Shown piece after piece: positions 1-11,205 of a DNA stretch of 64,000 bases (its first letter is position 1; each line of letters begins with the position of its first letter). Below the pieces are notes generated by a model. The model saw only the letters and a list, made by a program, of their open reading frames with translations. It searched no databases and was not told the origin of the DNA. The translations under genes and the position numbers were made by a program. The stretch comes from Druceiella hillmani (Eukaryota; Arthropoda; Insecta; Lepidoptera; Hepialidae): contig JAYKKI010000088.1 of NCBI GenBank assembly GCA_039881145.1, forward strand, positions 1,235,001-1,299,000. The letters are read 5' to 3'.

Positions 1-505
1 TGTCCGTTTGTCCACCTGTCATAGTCGATTTTCTCAGAAACCGCCTGAGGTAGACACTTTTTATATTGAAAATTAAGTAGTCGAAAAAAATTTAGTGTTG
101 GGTTCAAAATAGTGTGGGGTATTACGGTATAAAATAGTGTTTGAAAGGGTTTCAAAAATATTTTCTTTTTTTCATGATTTCGAGCAGTATATCTTCAGAA
201 ATATTTGAGACGCTTTTCTGAGTTATAGCTTGTTAGGCATTTCACGTAATAGTTATGTAACCACCAGTCTCCACACCCAATTTCCGAAAATAGATAAAAC
301 CATGAAAGAAAACAAGGATTTTAGAAGATTAACATAATTATATTAGGTGCTTTTAAATATTGATTTCATTACAAAGTCCATACTAGTTACAAAGAATATT
401 AACTATTACATACTAGTGATGACTTACGATAAACGGCGTAAATTAACTTCAAATGAGGTACGGAACTCTTGATGCGCGAGCCAGACTCGCACTTGGCCGG
501 TTTTT
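1..505 (-). repeat. Dispersed repeat family A, copy truncated at window start
   Basis: The right end (470-505) carries the reverse complement of a CCGGCCAAGTGCGAGT-type terminus, and a GGTACGGAACTC motif lies just inside it. The left end (1-60) carries a TTTTCTCAGAAACCG / GTCCGTTTGTCC segment that reappears in opposite orientation at 7735-7868. The same family recurs at 5275-5335, 7735-7868, 21894-22700, 35630-35726 and 54359-54958. No coding sequence is visible. It is probably a non-autonomous transposable element common in Lepidoptera; its class is not settled by this sequence. Confidence 0.5.
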
Positions 506-570
506 CCTTAAACTATTTATACAAATAGAATGCTGTAAGAGAATTACCTAGTTCATGTATATTGAATACT

Positions 571-641
571 TTTTTAACTTTACTGTTTTGTAGTTCAAAA
601 ATGCGGACATTTTTGAACTACAAAACAGTAAAGTTGAAAAA
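571..641. repeat. Near-perfect snap-back hairpin, about 32-nt arms
   Basis: The left arm (571-602) ends GTAGTTCAAAAATG and is followed, after a loop of about 5 nt, by its reverse complement (608-641). The arms differ at one or two places only. It lies just right of the family A repeat and is not part of a recognised element. Confidence 0.75.
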
Positions 642-975
642 AAACACTTACTGTTATTATTAAATTGAATTGTTATTATTAAATGGATGCATTACAAAAG
701 GTAGATATTTACCATTAGAATGTTTTTTATTGTATAAAAGTTAGAACTTTGTAATAAATTATTTTAATTTATCTCCGACGGTTCATGTAGCGTAAGCCAA
801 AATAGGCCGCAATCTACCGATCTTTTCCCGACTTTCCTTACAAATGTCGCTACAGATCAATAATCTTTCGGAATACAACGATATTATATACACTAAACTT
901 TCCCACACAAATCACCTAAATACCATCGTAAATCTTATGAAAATTTATCCAGCCAATATTGAGTTATGAGCGAAA
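642..975. other. AT-rich spacer, nothing recognised
   Basis: No open frame of note, no repeat shared with the rest of the window and no RNA gene seen. Confidence 0.5.
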
Positions 976-1785
976 AGACAGATGTTACATTTCAAAAACA
1001 AAGTAGACAAACGTTCATACTGATACAAAGACGCATTTTTCTGGCTCTGATAGAATTTAAACTTGCGATCTTTTGATAGTATATATTCTCAGTCATTAAA
1101 GCGAATACATCAGACAATGTTACATTTCAAATATAAAGTAGACAAACTTTCATATTGATATAAATACGCACTTTTCTGGCTTTGATAGGATTTGAACTCG
1201 CGGTCTTTCGATAATATATATTCAGTCATTAAAGCGAATACATCAGACAGACGTTAAATTTCAAAAAATAAAGTAGACAAACTTTCATACTGATACAAAG
1301 ACGCCATTTTTTGGCTCTAACAGGATTTAAACTCACGATCTTTCGATAATATATATTCTCGGTCATTAAAGCGAATACATCAGACAGACGTTACATTTCA
1401 AAAATAAAGTAGACAAACTTTCATACTGATAAAAGACGCACTTTTCTTGCTCTAATAGGATTTAAATTCGCGATCTTTCGATAATATATATTCTCAGTAA
1501 TTAAAGCGAATACATAAGATAGATGTTACATTTCAGAAATAAAGTAGACAAACATTCATATTGATATAAAGACGCACTTTTCTGACTCTGATAGGATTTA
1601 AACTCGCGATCTTTCGATAGTATATATTCTCAGTCATTAAAACGGATACATCAGACAGATGTTACATTTTAAAAATAAAGTAAACAAACTTTCATATTGA
1701 TACAAAGACGCACTTTTCTGGCTCTGATAGGATTTAAACCTGCGATCTTTCAATAGTATATATTCTTAGTCATTAAAGTGATAAG
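976..1785. repeat. Tandem satellite, unit about 135 bp, six copies
   Basis: The marker TGTTACATTT (or CGTTA variants) falls at about 983, 1118, 1252, 1389, 1524 and 1660, spacing 134-137 bp. Each unit also contains AAAGTAGACAAAC and a TAGGATTTAAACTCGCGATC block. On the minus strand that block resembles a tRNA B box (GAGTTCAAATCC in the 1118 unit). No coding potential. Confidence 0.85.
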
Positions 1786-2270
1786 GCCAGTGACGCACAG
1801 TGGCAGCTTTTATTGGACGTCCTTATTAATTCTGTGCATGATTAATGATAAGCGATCAAGGATATTTGAATTGATTGAATTATGACCTTGTACTCTGGTT
1901 CAAGGTGACGGGTTTAATCCTGACGAAGACGATGATTTTTTGTTTCTTATTCTTTACAACGCCGCTCCCGGCCGTGCCTCGTTTACTAAATAACTTTCGT
2001 ATTGTTTATAAGCAATTTAATATATGTGTAGTCTGTGTTATGGATATGGACGTGTATATTTGCACAGTGAGTGGATTATATAGTTATAGACTTAGGACTA
2101 ACCCTCTTGATTTAAATTTTTTTTTCAGGGAACACACCGCCATATATTCCCTTTTCCATGTGAACAAAACGTGGGTAAAGGATAGCTTTATTCTAATCTA
2201 ACTGCACCCTCGACTTCGTACGTGCAGACCACTGGCAGATAACTGAGACGTATCGATTTTTCTTATAAGT
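1786..2270. other. Unassigned segment
   Basis: A 108-codon open frame (1875-2201, +) is low complexity in sense, has no recognisable domain and lies between repeats, so it is not called a gene. Nothing else was seen. Confidence 0.4.
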
Positions 2271-2565
2271 GTACTTTCACAGTTTACTTCCGGTCACGCC
2301 TTTTTTGCCAATATATGATCGGATGCAAAACTTCGTTGCGCGAGTTAAAATACACCTAGCGCTATCTATTAGTGTAAATAGGTACACTATACGTTTATGC
2401 AATTACTATGCGTCTAGTATCAAGGCGCTTTTTTATTGTACCGATTGAGATGAAATAATTACTACAATAATTCAAGTTGACTTGTATTTTTTTTTCTAAA
2501 AACTCTATTCGGATTGGGTCAGTAGTTTTTGTGTGATGCATTCACATACAAACAGACAATAAATA
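2271..2565 (+). mobile_element. Decayed transposable-element fragment
   Basis: The segment contains GCGCTATCTATTAGTGT and, near its end, GGTCAGTAGTTTTTGTGTGA followed by CACATACAAACAGAC. Phrases of this type close many lepidopteran non-autonomous elements. No open frame is preserved. Classification rests on resemblance only. Confidence 0.35.
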
Positions 2566-3700
2566 AAAAAAAGGTAATACTGGCAGAGGTATATAGGCAA
2601 ATAAATATATTCATAAACATCTGAGTTACGATTTGAAAAATGCAGGTGACCTGAAATGTTAGGCAGTTGAAAGTTAAAGCTCAGATCAGGCTTAGAGTTA
2701 TATTGATTAAAGGAACAGCTGGACCAAAATGGGTAGAAAATAGAAAATCAGAGGAGTGGTATAGAAGGAATGAGGCTTACACCTATGTGATAGAACATGG
2801 TTAAAGAAGAAGATAGAAGCAAGGGAGGAGTATAGTTTGAAAGGGTTGGTTATAAAGACAGTTGTAAGATTAATAGGCTATTTGACTTGATTTTTTAAAT
2901 TGTTTTAAATTGTTCTATTTTGCATTATAAGCACACTACATTCATATTTCCAGGATATAGGCCGTATTTTTTATATAAACCACTTTTAAAGTTCGAATTT
3001 TTGTTCGAACTCGCGCTAAAAACGCAATTGCTGTAATGGCGGCCAGTGTGATGTCACACACAATCTGTCCGCTGTAGGGGATTATTATTTATTTTTATAT
3101 TAAAATGATGTGTGTGTGGTGCCATAATGTACAAATACATCTATAAAAAATTCCACACGAAGTTTTGTCGTTTTAGCGGCAACGAATCTTAAAAAAAGAA
3201 AAAAAGTGGCTGCGATTAGCCCGACGGGATCCAAACAACATTATAGCTCATTCAAATGTTTTTATGTGTGAAGATAATAAGTTATATTTGTGTTTTAGAT
3301 ATTATTGTCAATATCAATGCCAATAAACAAAAAGAATAAGAATATTAAATTTTGGTATGAATGCGTTTTACTCGCCTGTGACGTCATCTAACTTTTAACC
3401 AATAACAGGGCGTTTGCGACGCTGGCTGAATTTCTAAAAAAAAATTGTGAGTTCTTTATGTTTTTTTTATAAAATATAAACTTATTATTTCGAAAATGAA
3501 AAGCAATTCGCTTATTCACGTTATAATCTAATAGGATGACCCGAATTGTGGTATTTTTCCGATGTTGTCAAATAGACTATTATAGTTATTTTTATATATT
3601 TTTAAATAGATCCCACATTTTTAGGGATATATTGAAAAGTATACACTAAATATGTCCCCCATTACTTCCGAAACTGCTTAACCTGAAATTATGCCTTATA
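2566..3700. other. Unassigned AT-rich block
   Basis: A purine-rich stretch at 2660-2880 could be a decayed retroelement, but no frame gives a recognisable protein. Around 3380-3425 a TGACGTCATC plus AGGGCGTTTGCG pairing resembles the one at 14345-14395 (TGACGTCATA, AGGGCGTTTTCCCG), suggesting two copies of one short element. Confidence 0.3.
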
Positions 3701-3709
3701 GTGCTCCTG

Positions 3710-3763
3710 CAAACTTTGCGTAGGCTTTGAAAAACAAGGTTTTAAAAGCCTACGCAAAGTTTG
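3710..3763. repeat. Short-loop hairpin, 24-nt arms
   Basis: The left arm 3710-3733 starts CAAACTTTGCGTAGGC. The right arm 3740-3763 is its reverse complement with one mismatch, across a 6-nt loop. Confidence 0.8.
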
Positions 3764-3782
3764 TAGAAAAACTATAACCATG

Positions 3783-5137
3783 ATGACATCTAGAATGTCA
3801 TCCTATAAGTGTTTCTTTATTCTTTTTGTGCTATCGAACCCCAAAAACAAAAGAAATATATATGGACGATATTTTGTGAAACTATTTATGAATAGTATAC
3901 AATTATTCCCTATCGTAACCAACGTTGTATATTATAAGAGTATATAAATATAATAACAATATTTGATAGTTTTTTCTATTAAATGTTCAATTTTTAAATT
4001 CATTGTTTAATAAATGGTTAATTCATATAAACAATTATTCTTTAGATTACATTGCTTAATGAAACGATATTTAATGCAAACAAAAGTTTTAATAAATTAA
4101 AAAAATTTTACTTATAACCAACGTAGTATATTATAAGAGTATCTACAATATTTTATAGTGTTTATTTATTAAATGTTCATTTATTAAATTCATTGTTTAA
4201 TAAATGGTTAATTCATATAAAAAATTATTCTTTAGATTACATTGGTTATTGAAACGATATTTAATGTAAACAAATGTTTTAATAAATTAAAAAATGTTTA
4301 CTTATAACCAACGTAGTATATTATAAGAGTATCTACAATATTTTATAGTGTTTTTATTAAATGTTCATTTATTAAATTCATTGTTTAATAAATGGTTAAT
4401 TCATATAAAAAATATTCTTTAGATTACATTGTTTAATGAAACGATATTTAATGTAAACAAATGTTTTAATAAATTAAAAAATGTTTACTTATAACCAACG
4501 TAGTATATTATAAGAGTATCTACAAAATTTTATAGTGTTTTTTATTAAATGTTCATTTGTTAAATTCATTGTTTAATAAATGGTTAATTCATATAAACAA
4601 TTATTCTTTAGATTACATTGCTTAATGAAACGATATTTAATGCAAACAAAAGTTTTAATAAATTAAAAAATGTTTACTTATTCAATAAACAATACTTGAT
4701 TCAATTTTAATATAGGTATTTAATTTAACAATATTTGATAGTCTTTTTTATTAAATGTTCATTTGTTAAATTCATTGTATAATAAATGGTTAATTAATAT
4801 AAAAAAATATTCATTCGATTACATCGCTTAATGAAACGATATTTAATGTAAACAAATGTTTTAATAAATTAACAAATGTTTACTTATTCAATAAGCAATA
4901 CTTTATTCAATTTTAGTATAGGCATTTAATTTTTTAAATGACAATTTTTGAGACAAAATTATTTTGTCGATAAAACCCTAATAATAATATATTAATCGAA
5001 TTAATATAATTCTTTCAACAACTACAGTCTAGTATGCAACATATCTATGTTCTACCTAGTTAAGTAGCTGGAAAAAAATGTGCTTTCTGTCTTATTTTAC
5101 TTATTCAATATGTTGTCTAGGATGACATCTAGAATGT
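3783..5137. mobile_element. Candidate TIR-bounded element enclosing a tandem array
   Basis: Both ends carry the same near-palindromic motif, ATGACATCTAGAATGTCA (about 3783-3800 and 5119-5136). Read inward, the left end continues TCATCCTATAA and the right end TCATCCTAGAC, so the ends form inverted repeats of roughly 20 bp. Between them lies the 190-bp array. This suggests a non-autonomous DNA transposon with internal tandem repeats. No transposase and no clear target-site duplication were seen. Confidence 0.45.
3916..4935. repeat. Tandem array, unit about 190 bp, five to six copies
   Basis: ACCAACGT falls at 3918, 4117, 4307 and 4494. Two further units (from about 4681 and 4880) lack that motif but keep TTAAATTCATTG, AATGGTTAATTCATAT and GAAACGATATTTAATG. 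The units are very AT-rich. The array sits inside the inverted repeats of the 3783-5137 element. Confidence 0.85.
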
Positions 5138-5274
5138 CAGAATTTTAGAGATATTCACGATAATTTATATCTCTCACTCTACTTAATCATAAAGGTGTCG
5201 TTAAATATTTCTTGACTTCAAGTCACAATATTGAATATAATAACTTATATATAACTTTATAAAGAAAGTAATTT

Positions 5275-5335
5275 CACTCCAAACGAGTACAGAACCCTAG
5301 ATTTGCGAGTTAGGTTCTAACTTGGTCGGTTTTGT
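5275..5335 (-). repeat. Family A terminal fragment
   Basis: Contains CGAGTACAGAACCCTAGATT and ends with AACTTGGTCGGTTTT, the diverged terminus of family A. The remainder of the element is not recognisable to the left. Confidence 0.5.
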
Positions 5336-6080
5336 TTACTTTATTTTGATTCAGAGTTTATTGACCTTTATTGTTTCTAAATTTACAAGTTATTTTCTTT
5401 GACAGATGCCGAAAATCGGGAATTATATTTTTAGTGATCAAAACTTGTTGAATGAAAGTTAGTAATTAAAGTTGTATTCATTTCACAAATATGAAATATA
5501 GAAGCCGAAAATAAATATAGAGGCCGAAAATAAAATATCACAATTAAAATCTTTTTTTTTTCTTTGTTTGACGTAGGCGTACCAACTTGTAAGAAGACCA
5601 GTGTCTCGTTTTTGTGGGCACTTGACAAATATTGGTTTGGAAATTGGATAAACATTTTAGTGTGTGTGTGGTGCGCTCTTGCATGGATGCTATGACGCGG
5701 GTCTAATAAGGACGTTGTACCGAAATACACTATGAGATGCCCACAAGTGGTTCGGAGTTCGACACTTGAACGTGTAGTGATGGCAGTATGTCGATGTTAG
5801 GTTGAATATTGGATATCGATGCAGTGAGAGTTGGGGCGACAGATATAGCAGAATTTAAAAACAACGCTACATGTTTTTTTATAAGTCATTTTTACTATCA
5901 CTGCAACTCGTATTTTAAATTAATAAACGCTTTTAACATTTTAAGGCAGTTTAATACAATACACAGATATAAACGAGTAAAGTTGTAAACGTTAGTAAAT
6001 AATAAACAACGCTAATGTGTATCAGCGTTGTTTCTTAGCACACACGTACACAGTGCTCGTGTGTAGTAGGAAGGGAAGCG
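5336..6080. other. Unassigned segment
   Basis: A 99-codon minus-strand frame at 5431-5730 has no recognisable domain and is not called. No repeats shared with elsewhere were noted. Confidence 0.35.
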
Positions 6081-6200
6081 TTAAGTCGGAAAGAGTCAAC
6101 AAGACGTGAAACTGGCCGAATTAAGTCGGAAAGAGCCGACAAGACACGACTCTAGCCGGATTCTGTCTGAAAGAGACAACAAAATACGAAGCTGGCCGAA
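6081..6200. repeat. Three direct repeats of exactly 40 bp
   Basis: Units 6081-6120, 6121-6160 and 6161-6200 share the scheme AAGTCGGAAAGAG...ACAAGAC...CTGGCCGAA. The period is not a multiple of three, so this is not a protein repeat. The block is more GC-rich than its surroundings. Confidence 0.8.
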
Positions 6201-6584
6201 TGGCAAGACGCGACGTGCCCTAAGAACGTTTTAACTTCTATCGAAACGTGCCATTAGATGTTTCACATCAGCAAGTGTTTTAATTGTACACTCCTGGATT
6301 CTTTTTTCGGATCAGAAAGTAAGAAGGTAAAGCAGGAAACAGGCAGAGGGAGAGAGAATGGAGAAGTAAAAGGTGATGAGGAGAGGAGTCTACTTTTATT
6401 GGAAATTCACTTCTCACTTATTTAGCAAACCGTCGTTAGTTTTGACTTATTATAATATAAATGTGAAACCGAATTTGGTTGTTTGTGTCGTTTACACGCC
6501 TCAACCACTCAATGAATCTCCATGAAAGGTTGCCAGCGAAAATAGACGCACTTTTTAAACAAACAGAATTGATTTGTACACCAA
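6201..6584. other. Unassigned; probable transposon remnant at 6470-6560
   Basis: The stretch ACACGCCTCAACCACTCAAT followed by ATCTCCATGAAAGGTTGCC has the flavour of dispersed insect elements, but no ends or frame are identifiable. Confidence 0.25.
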
Positions 6585-6690
6585 AAACTTGTCAAGTACG
6601 AGTAAAACTCGCACTGCTAGAATTCCTTATACATTTATGAACTTACTAAATGGTACATAGTATTTTTATAAAACTATTTACAAATATTAA
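6585..6690 (+). repeat. Dispersed repeat family B
   Basis: Starts CTTGTCAAGTACGAGTAAAA with CTCGCACT following, then TTATACATTTATG and GGTACATAGTATTTTTA. The same order of motifs recurs at 27495-27590 and 60668-60760, with shorter matches at 9680-9742, 38765-38822 and 53195-53262. Its head resembles family A, so the two are probably related subfamilies. Confidence 0.6.
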
Positions 6691-7049
6691 TTATTCAAAA
6701 CGTAAATACATTACCTACTATTTACTTCACAAACGTAAAAACATTGTAAATATTTAAAAAAAAAATGAGATCTGGGATAATTGCTATAGTTTTCCACTAA
6801 TTTTCTAAACAGAAGTTAGTAACCTTGTTTTTTTACAGGTTTTCAGTTCAGTAGTTTCTGAAATAAGTGGGATCTTTTGTAATTAAAATTGTAATTATAT
6901 AATGTAAAATCATGAAAAAAAAATTGGTATGCTTAAGACTACAGTGTAGAAATGAAAACTTTGGCAACCAATATAATCGTACTGTGCACATTGGAAATTT
7001 TTAATATGAAAATAAAAAAAAACTAAAATAACATACGCGTTTTATATTA
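6691..7049. other. AT-rich spacer
   Basis: Nothing recognised in either strand. Confidence 0.4.
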
Positions 7050-7600
7050 AGTTATACTCTAATAAAATATTATTCAAAAATGGAACGTAATTCTTAAAAG
7101 GATGCACTCCGTGTTAGACAGTGAACACGCTCGGCCGATACCGATGGGAGCCGAGTTTACCCGACCAATGCAGTGCACATTAAACTGATCACATTTCATA
7201 ACTTTTGAATTTGGAACTCGTTTGGCCGATGCCGAAGGTAGTCGAGGTTACCCGAACAATGCAGTGCACATTAAACTGATCACATTTCATCATTTTTGAA
7301 TTTGGAACTCGCTTGGCCGATGCCGAAGGTAGTCGAGGTTACCCGAACAATTTAGTGCACATTAAATTGATCACATTTCATAATTTTTGAATTTGGAACT
7401 CGTTTGGCCGATGCCGAAGGTAGTCAAGGTTACCCGAACAATTTAGTGCACATTAAATTGATCACATTTCATAATTATTGAATTTGGAACTCGTTTGGCC
7501 GATGCGGAAGGACCGATCCGAGCTTGACGGCTCATTTTCGTTCACTTCTCAGAAAAGTACGTCGGTGCACCTAAAGAAGTTTTCACTTCAAAAATATTTT
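7050..7600 (+). mobile_element. Dispersed element E with internal 91-bp tandem units
   Basis: The left part carries TTCAAAAATGGAACGTAATT, then GGATGCACTCCGTGTT. The right part carries CACTTCTCAGAAAAGT and GAAGTTTTCACTTCAAAAAT. Between them a GC-rich unit (GTGCACATTAAA...TTTGGAACTCG...GGCCGATGCCGAAGG) repeats with GTGCAC at 7173, 7263, 7355 and 7446. A second copy in opposite orientation lies at 36515-36825 and has fewer internal units. The GAAGTTTTCACTTC end links it to family C termini. Non-coding. Confidence 0.75.
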
Positions 7601-7734
7601 TATATTCCTAATAATAAACCTTTTCAAATGACATCAACATGATGTACAAAATAAAAAAGGGATACTTTATTTACCCGCTCTTTATTTCTTAATGAATGTT
7701 TAAAAATTTTAGGTAGGTACAAGTATGTGGGTAC

Positions 7735-7868
7735 TGTGCCAAATTTCAAGTTTCTATGTCGCTTGGTTTCTGAGAAAATCGTCTGTGGTAGACGGACAGA
7801 CCGGCTCGTGAGCGAGTACCTTATTTGGTTCAGTTTTTCAGTTTAGTATACGGAACCCTAAAAAATAA
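7735..7868 (+). repeat. Family A internal and 3' fragment
   Basis: Carries GGTTTCTGAGAAAATCG, GGTAGACGGACAGACCGG and, at its end, ATACGGAACCCTAAAAAA. These match, in opposite orientation, the left edge of the copy at 1-505 and the right edges of the copies at 21894 and 54359. Confidence 0.55.
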
Positions 7869-8284
7869 TAATTTCATACTGTTTCTTTCTTTTCATATAA
7901 TTTTTTTCAATTTTGTATTTCTAAATCTCCTTAGATATTTTCAGAGCCAAGATCCAATATTTTCACAAGGTCATTACTTTTTGCCCCTTTTCCACGCAAC
8001 CAGACCCACGGATCAGAGTTAGTGAAGTATATATTGTTAATTGCGATATTATTAGAATAATTTTCGAAAGGTCCATCACTAGAGTCCGACTCGAACACTC
8101 CCCTTGTTTACAGCACGTGGGCCATACTACCGTGCACGTGCGTGGTGTGCGAAACTTAAGATCAAATATATTTACACAAGAGTACGTCTGTAGGCATATT
8201 ATACATTATGTACATTGAAATACATTGATATGTGCATGCGTATAGTAAATAGTATATGTATATATAGTTGAAATGTTAAATTGA
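7869..8284. other. Unassigned; two CACGTG motifs
   Basis: Two perfect CACGTG palindromes at 8114-8119 and 8135-8140 sit in a short GC-richer patch (8085-8155). No gene is recognisable beside them. The 65-codon frame at 7825-8022 overlaps repeat sequence. Confidence 0.35.
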
Positions 8285-8366
8285 ATTAAATCTTACTCTA
8301 TACTCGACATAGACTCTAAAAGGGTGTATCTTTCAGAGTCTTTGTCGAGTATACTGTAAGATTTAA
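8285..8366. repeat. Hairpin with about 32-nt arms
   Basis: The left arm (about 8285-8317) contains TACTCGACATAGACTCT. The right arm (about 8335-8366) contains AGAGTCTTTGTCGAGTA and ends TAAGATTTAAT. There are a few mismatches and the loop is about 17 nt. Confidence 0.75.
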
Positions 8367-9679
8367 TATAATTGATATTGTAGAGATATTTTATAATATA
8401 ATTACAGTTGGCTGTTTAACGTGTGTCAATGTTAACTTTCTCACGAATTTATAAAAAAAATTGTTAAGTCTTAAACATGAAAACATACTATTCGTAGTGT
8501 TAGTATTGCGCGTATGTCTTACATCGTCACAAGTAGTACATACCTGTTAAATTTGGTAGTGTTTCGTTGCTTGGTTATCGAGTTATTAGGTAACAAACAT
8601 ACACACTTTCGCTGTTATAATATTAGTAATGATTAAAATTATTTAATTATAAACGCCATACTGATTGTTTATCATTACTTTTAGCTTAAATAAGTTCAAG
8701 AGCTTATGTTTCTTGGTAAAAATCGTGTTTCGATTTAAGTAAGACATTTTATTATCAAACGTGTGCGGTGTGCTGTAATGGAGTTGAAAAGCGTCGCTTT
8801 TATAGATAAAAAGTCAGCTGGCAAACAGGCGCTAGACCTTTGATCAGACGTAAACTCCTTGACGGTATTATGTTCAGTGTTTCTAAAAATGTCGCCTCAA
8901 TTAATGTTTTACTTATCTACTAGCGATCTGCTTTGACTGTTTGGTTGGTTTATTTAGGGAGCTTCAATAAATCACAGTTGTTCCGTTTAGGTTATTTTTC
9001 ACCCTTAAAAACTAGAGCGTCCCCATCCCACCATCACTAGGGTGTGGAACGTAGTTTTATTATTTTGTTTGTAGAAAGTATTTTGTCACAATAACTTAAG
9101 ATTGTAATATATTATCGCATGGAATTAAGTTATATTAAATAACTAGATTTTTAGTAATTGAAAAATATCTATCTCTTTCTAAAATTTTGCTTTTACTTTG
9201 CTGTCCAGCGTAGCTATTACAGAACTCTCCCTGCTCTAAATGGGCTACGTGGTTAATGGAAATCCCTTTAGTGGACAGGAAATAAAATTTCTGTCAAGGA
9301 AGTTTTTTTATGTTTGTTTTTCAGTTTCCATGTTAAAGCCCTCGTAATTCCGGAAGTATTAATACTATTAGGGAACTGTGGGAAAATTTTGTTCTTTTCG
9401 TATTTACAAATTCTTGTTTTCCCAATTATTCCTTGGGGTAATACTTCTTCAGCTGGAAGGGAAAAACCTGTGGATAAATATTTATTAAGATTACGATTTT
9501 TTATCTTACTGCGCGTAAGCAAAGGGCAGATTGTGTTTTTTATCTGCATCTATCCATCTTTTAATGAATGTATGTATGTATGTACATATGTATGATTAAC
9601 GGAATCTTCATTCTTTCTTTTTCTCCCAAGGATTAGTGGATTTTAATAGATAACGTGTCATTAAGATAACAGAAAATAA
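8367..9679. other. Unassigned intron or intergenic sequence
   Basis: Two overlapping frames on opposite strands (9268-9549 minus, 9314-9595 plus) cover the same DNA; neither has a recognisable domain. No shared repeat was found. Confidence 0.35.
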
Positions 9680-9735
9680 ACCTGTTAACTACGAGTAAAA
9701 CTCGCCCTAGAAGGGTTCCGTACACATTTAAGTAA

Positions 9736-9742
<7 letters not shown>
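9680..9742 (+). repeat. Family B head fragment
   Basis: Contains ACTACGAGTAAAACTCGCCC and GGGTTCCGTACACATTTAAG, directly followed by a TA microsatellite. Confidence 0.5.
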
Positions 9743-9781
<39 letters not shown>

Positions 9782-9788
9782 ATATATG

Positions 9789-9819
<31 letters not shown>

Positions 9820-9827
9820 ATATATAT
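9737..9827. repeat. TA microsatellite with TATG interruptions
   Basis: About 90 nt of alternating T and A, interrupted by a few G bases. The minus-strand frame across it is an artefact of the repeat. Confidence 0.95.
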
Positions 9828-11205
9828 CATTGAAAGTTGCATTGTGTTAAAATATCCTTAAATGTTAATTTCATTTTTCACTATGTAAGTATGATCTTGT
9901 ATGTCATAGAAGTAAAATATCGCGAAATTTTCATAACTGGTTTTTTTACACGTAACTTTGTTATTATTTTGTAATTAACGTTTTTTAATGTTTGTTGTTT
10001 GTAATTTTTGTTGTCTGATTTATAGCTTTCTACGTAACCTGTTTTTGAGATAGACCCGGAAACAAAGTGAGTCTAAAATGGCATTTAATGGTCCATTCAG
10101 GGCCTGAATGAATATGCAGTACGAAAATTTGCCTCCTCCATCTACAAGAGCAGGAGATCCCCTCGAAAAATAAGTTTAAGTCATTTTGAATACCACTTCC
10201 AGTTTTGTACTAAGCAACTACACATTGTATTTCAATTTCAACCCCGTCAATAGACGACGTTGCCAGAAACCAAAGGTTTCGTTCGAACCCTCCAAGTTTG
10301 GAAGTTTGAAAAACAAATGTGGTGGCCGCTAGCGTCCATTTTGCCTGACATGAAAATGTTGGCGATTGCGACCTCTTAACTTCCAACTCCAGCTTGTATT
10401 CTGGTAGATATCCTGTATTTATCTCTTCGGTAGTCTTCAGCGTGGTGCATGGTGTGGTGTGTGTGCGGACGCCATCAAGACATTTTTTCTTCAAATTTTA
10501 GTATAGACGTGTAATCATTGTTTGTTCGCATGGAGTTTAGAGAGTCGGTGAATTGTTACGACTGAGTTAGTGCGACTTTAGGTATTTAAACTTGGTGTAC
10601 ATCACTAATGGTGCTCAAATTATCTCTGTCGTTTTGTGTGTTCGCTTATAACTTGAATTTTACTAGATGGGTTTTGAAGTAGTTTTCACTGTCATAGAGG
10701 ATACTTATCTAGAAATGATACTTATCTAGAAATATTTTTGCAACCTTGTAATAAATATAGTCTGACTTTATTAGATTGTCTTTTATACAGTCTGTTTTTA
10801 ACTTGAAAACGTCTATAAATTCGATTTGTTAGCCAGGCTGAAATTTTCGATGTAACAAATTTATGCCAAACTTCATGATGGGCTAAGTCTGTGAATAATG
10901 GGCCAATAGTAATATTGAGTATAAATTCAGAAAGCCAAAGCTATTAAGATTATAGATAATTACAACTGAAGTAATCCAAGAGTATAGTGGGCGTGTGCGA
11001 AAGAGAAGAAATATAGAAGAATGCATATTTTACATCGTGAACGCATGAAGCTAGGATGCTGGTCGAGGTGTCCATAGAAGTAGTAGCCCTTAAGTAGTAC
11101 TAATAAAATCTTAGTTGGCTTTAATAACAATAATCAACATTTTATGACTTTGAAAAGTGGAAAAATTTTAAATATTTGGCGTTAATTTTGTAGAAATTCA
11201 TTATT
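9828..11205. other. Unassigned block, moderately complex sequence at 10030-10600
   Basis: The part at 10030-10600 is less AT-rich than its flanks and has a 94-codon minus-strand frame (10210-10494), but no domain is recognisable. It could hold an untranslated exon or an old element. An AGAAATGATACTTATCT-type duplication occurs at about 10697-10735. Confidence 0.3.

Noticed and set aside
976..1785. Minus-strand tRNA genes in the 135-bp units
   Set aside because: Only the B-box-like part is present; the T-stem does not pair and no anticodon arm or A box can be placed.
9633..9842. Tyr-Ile-rich minus-strand frame
   Set aside because: Translation of the TA microsatellite.
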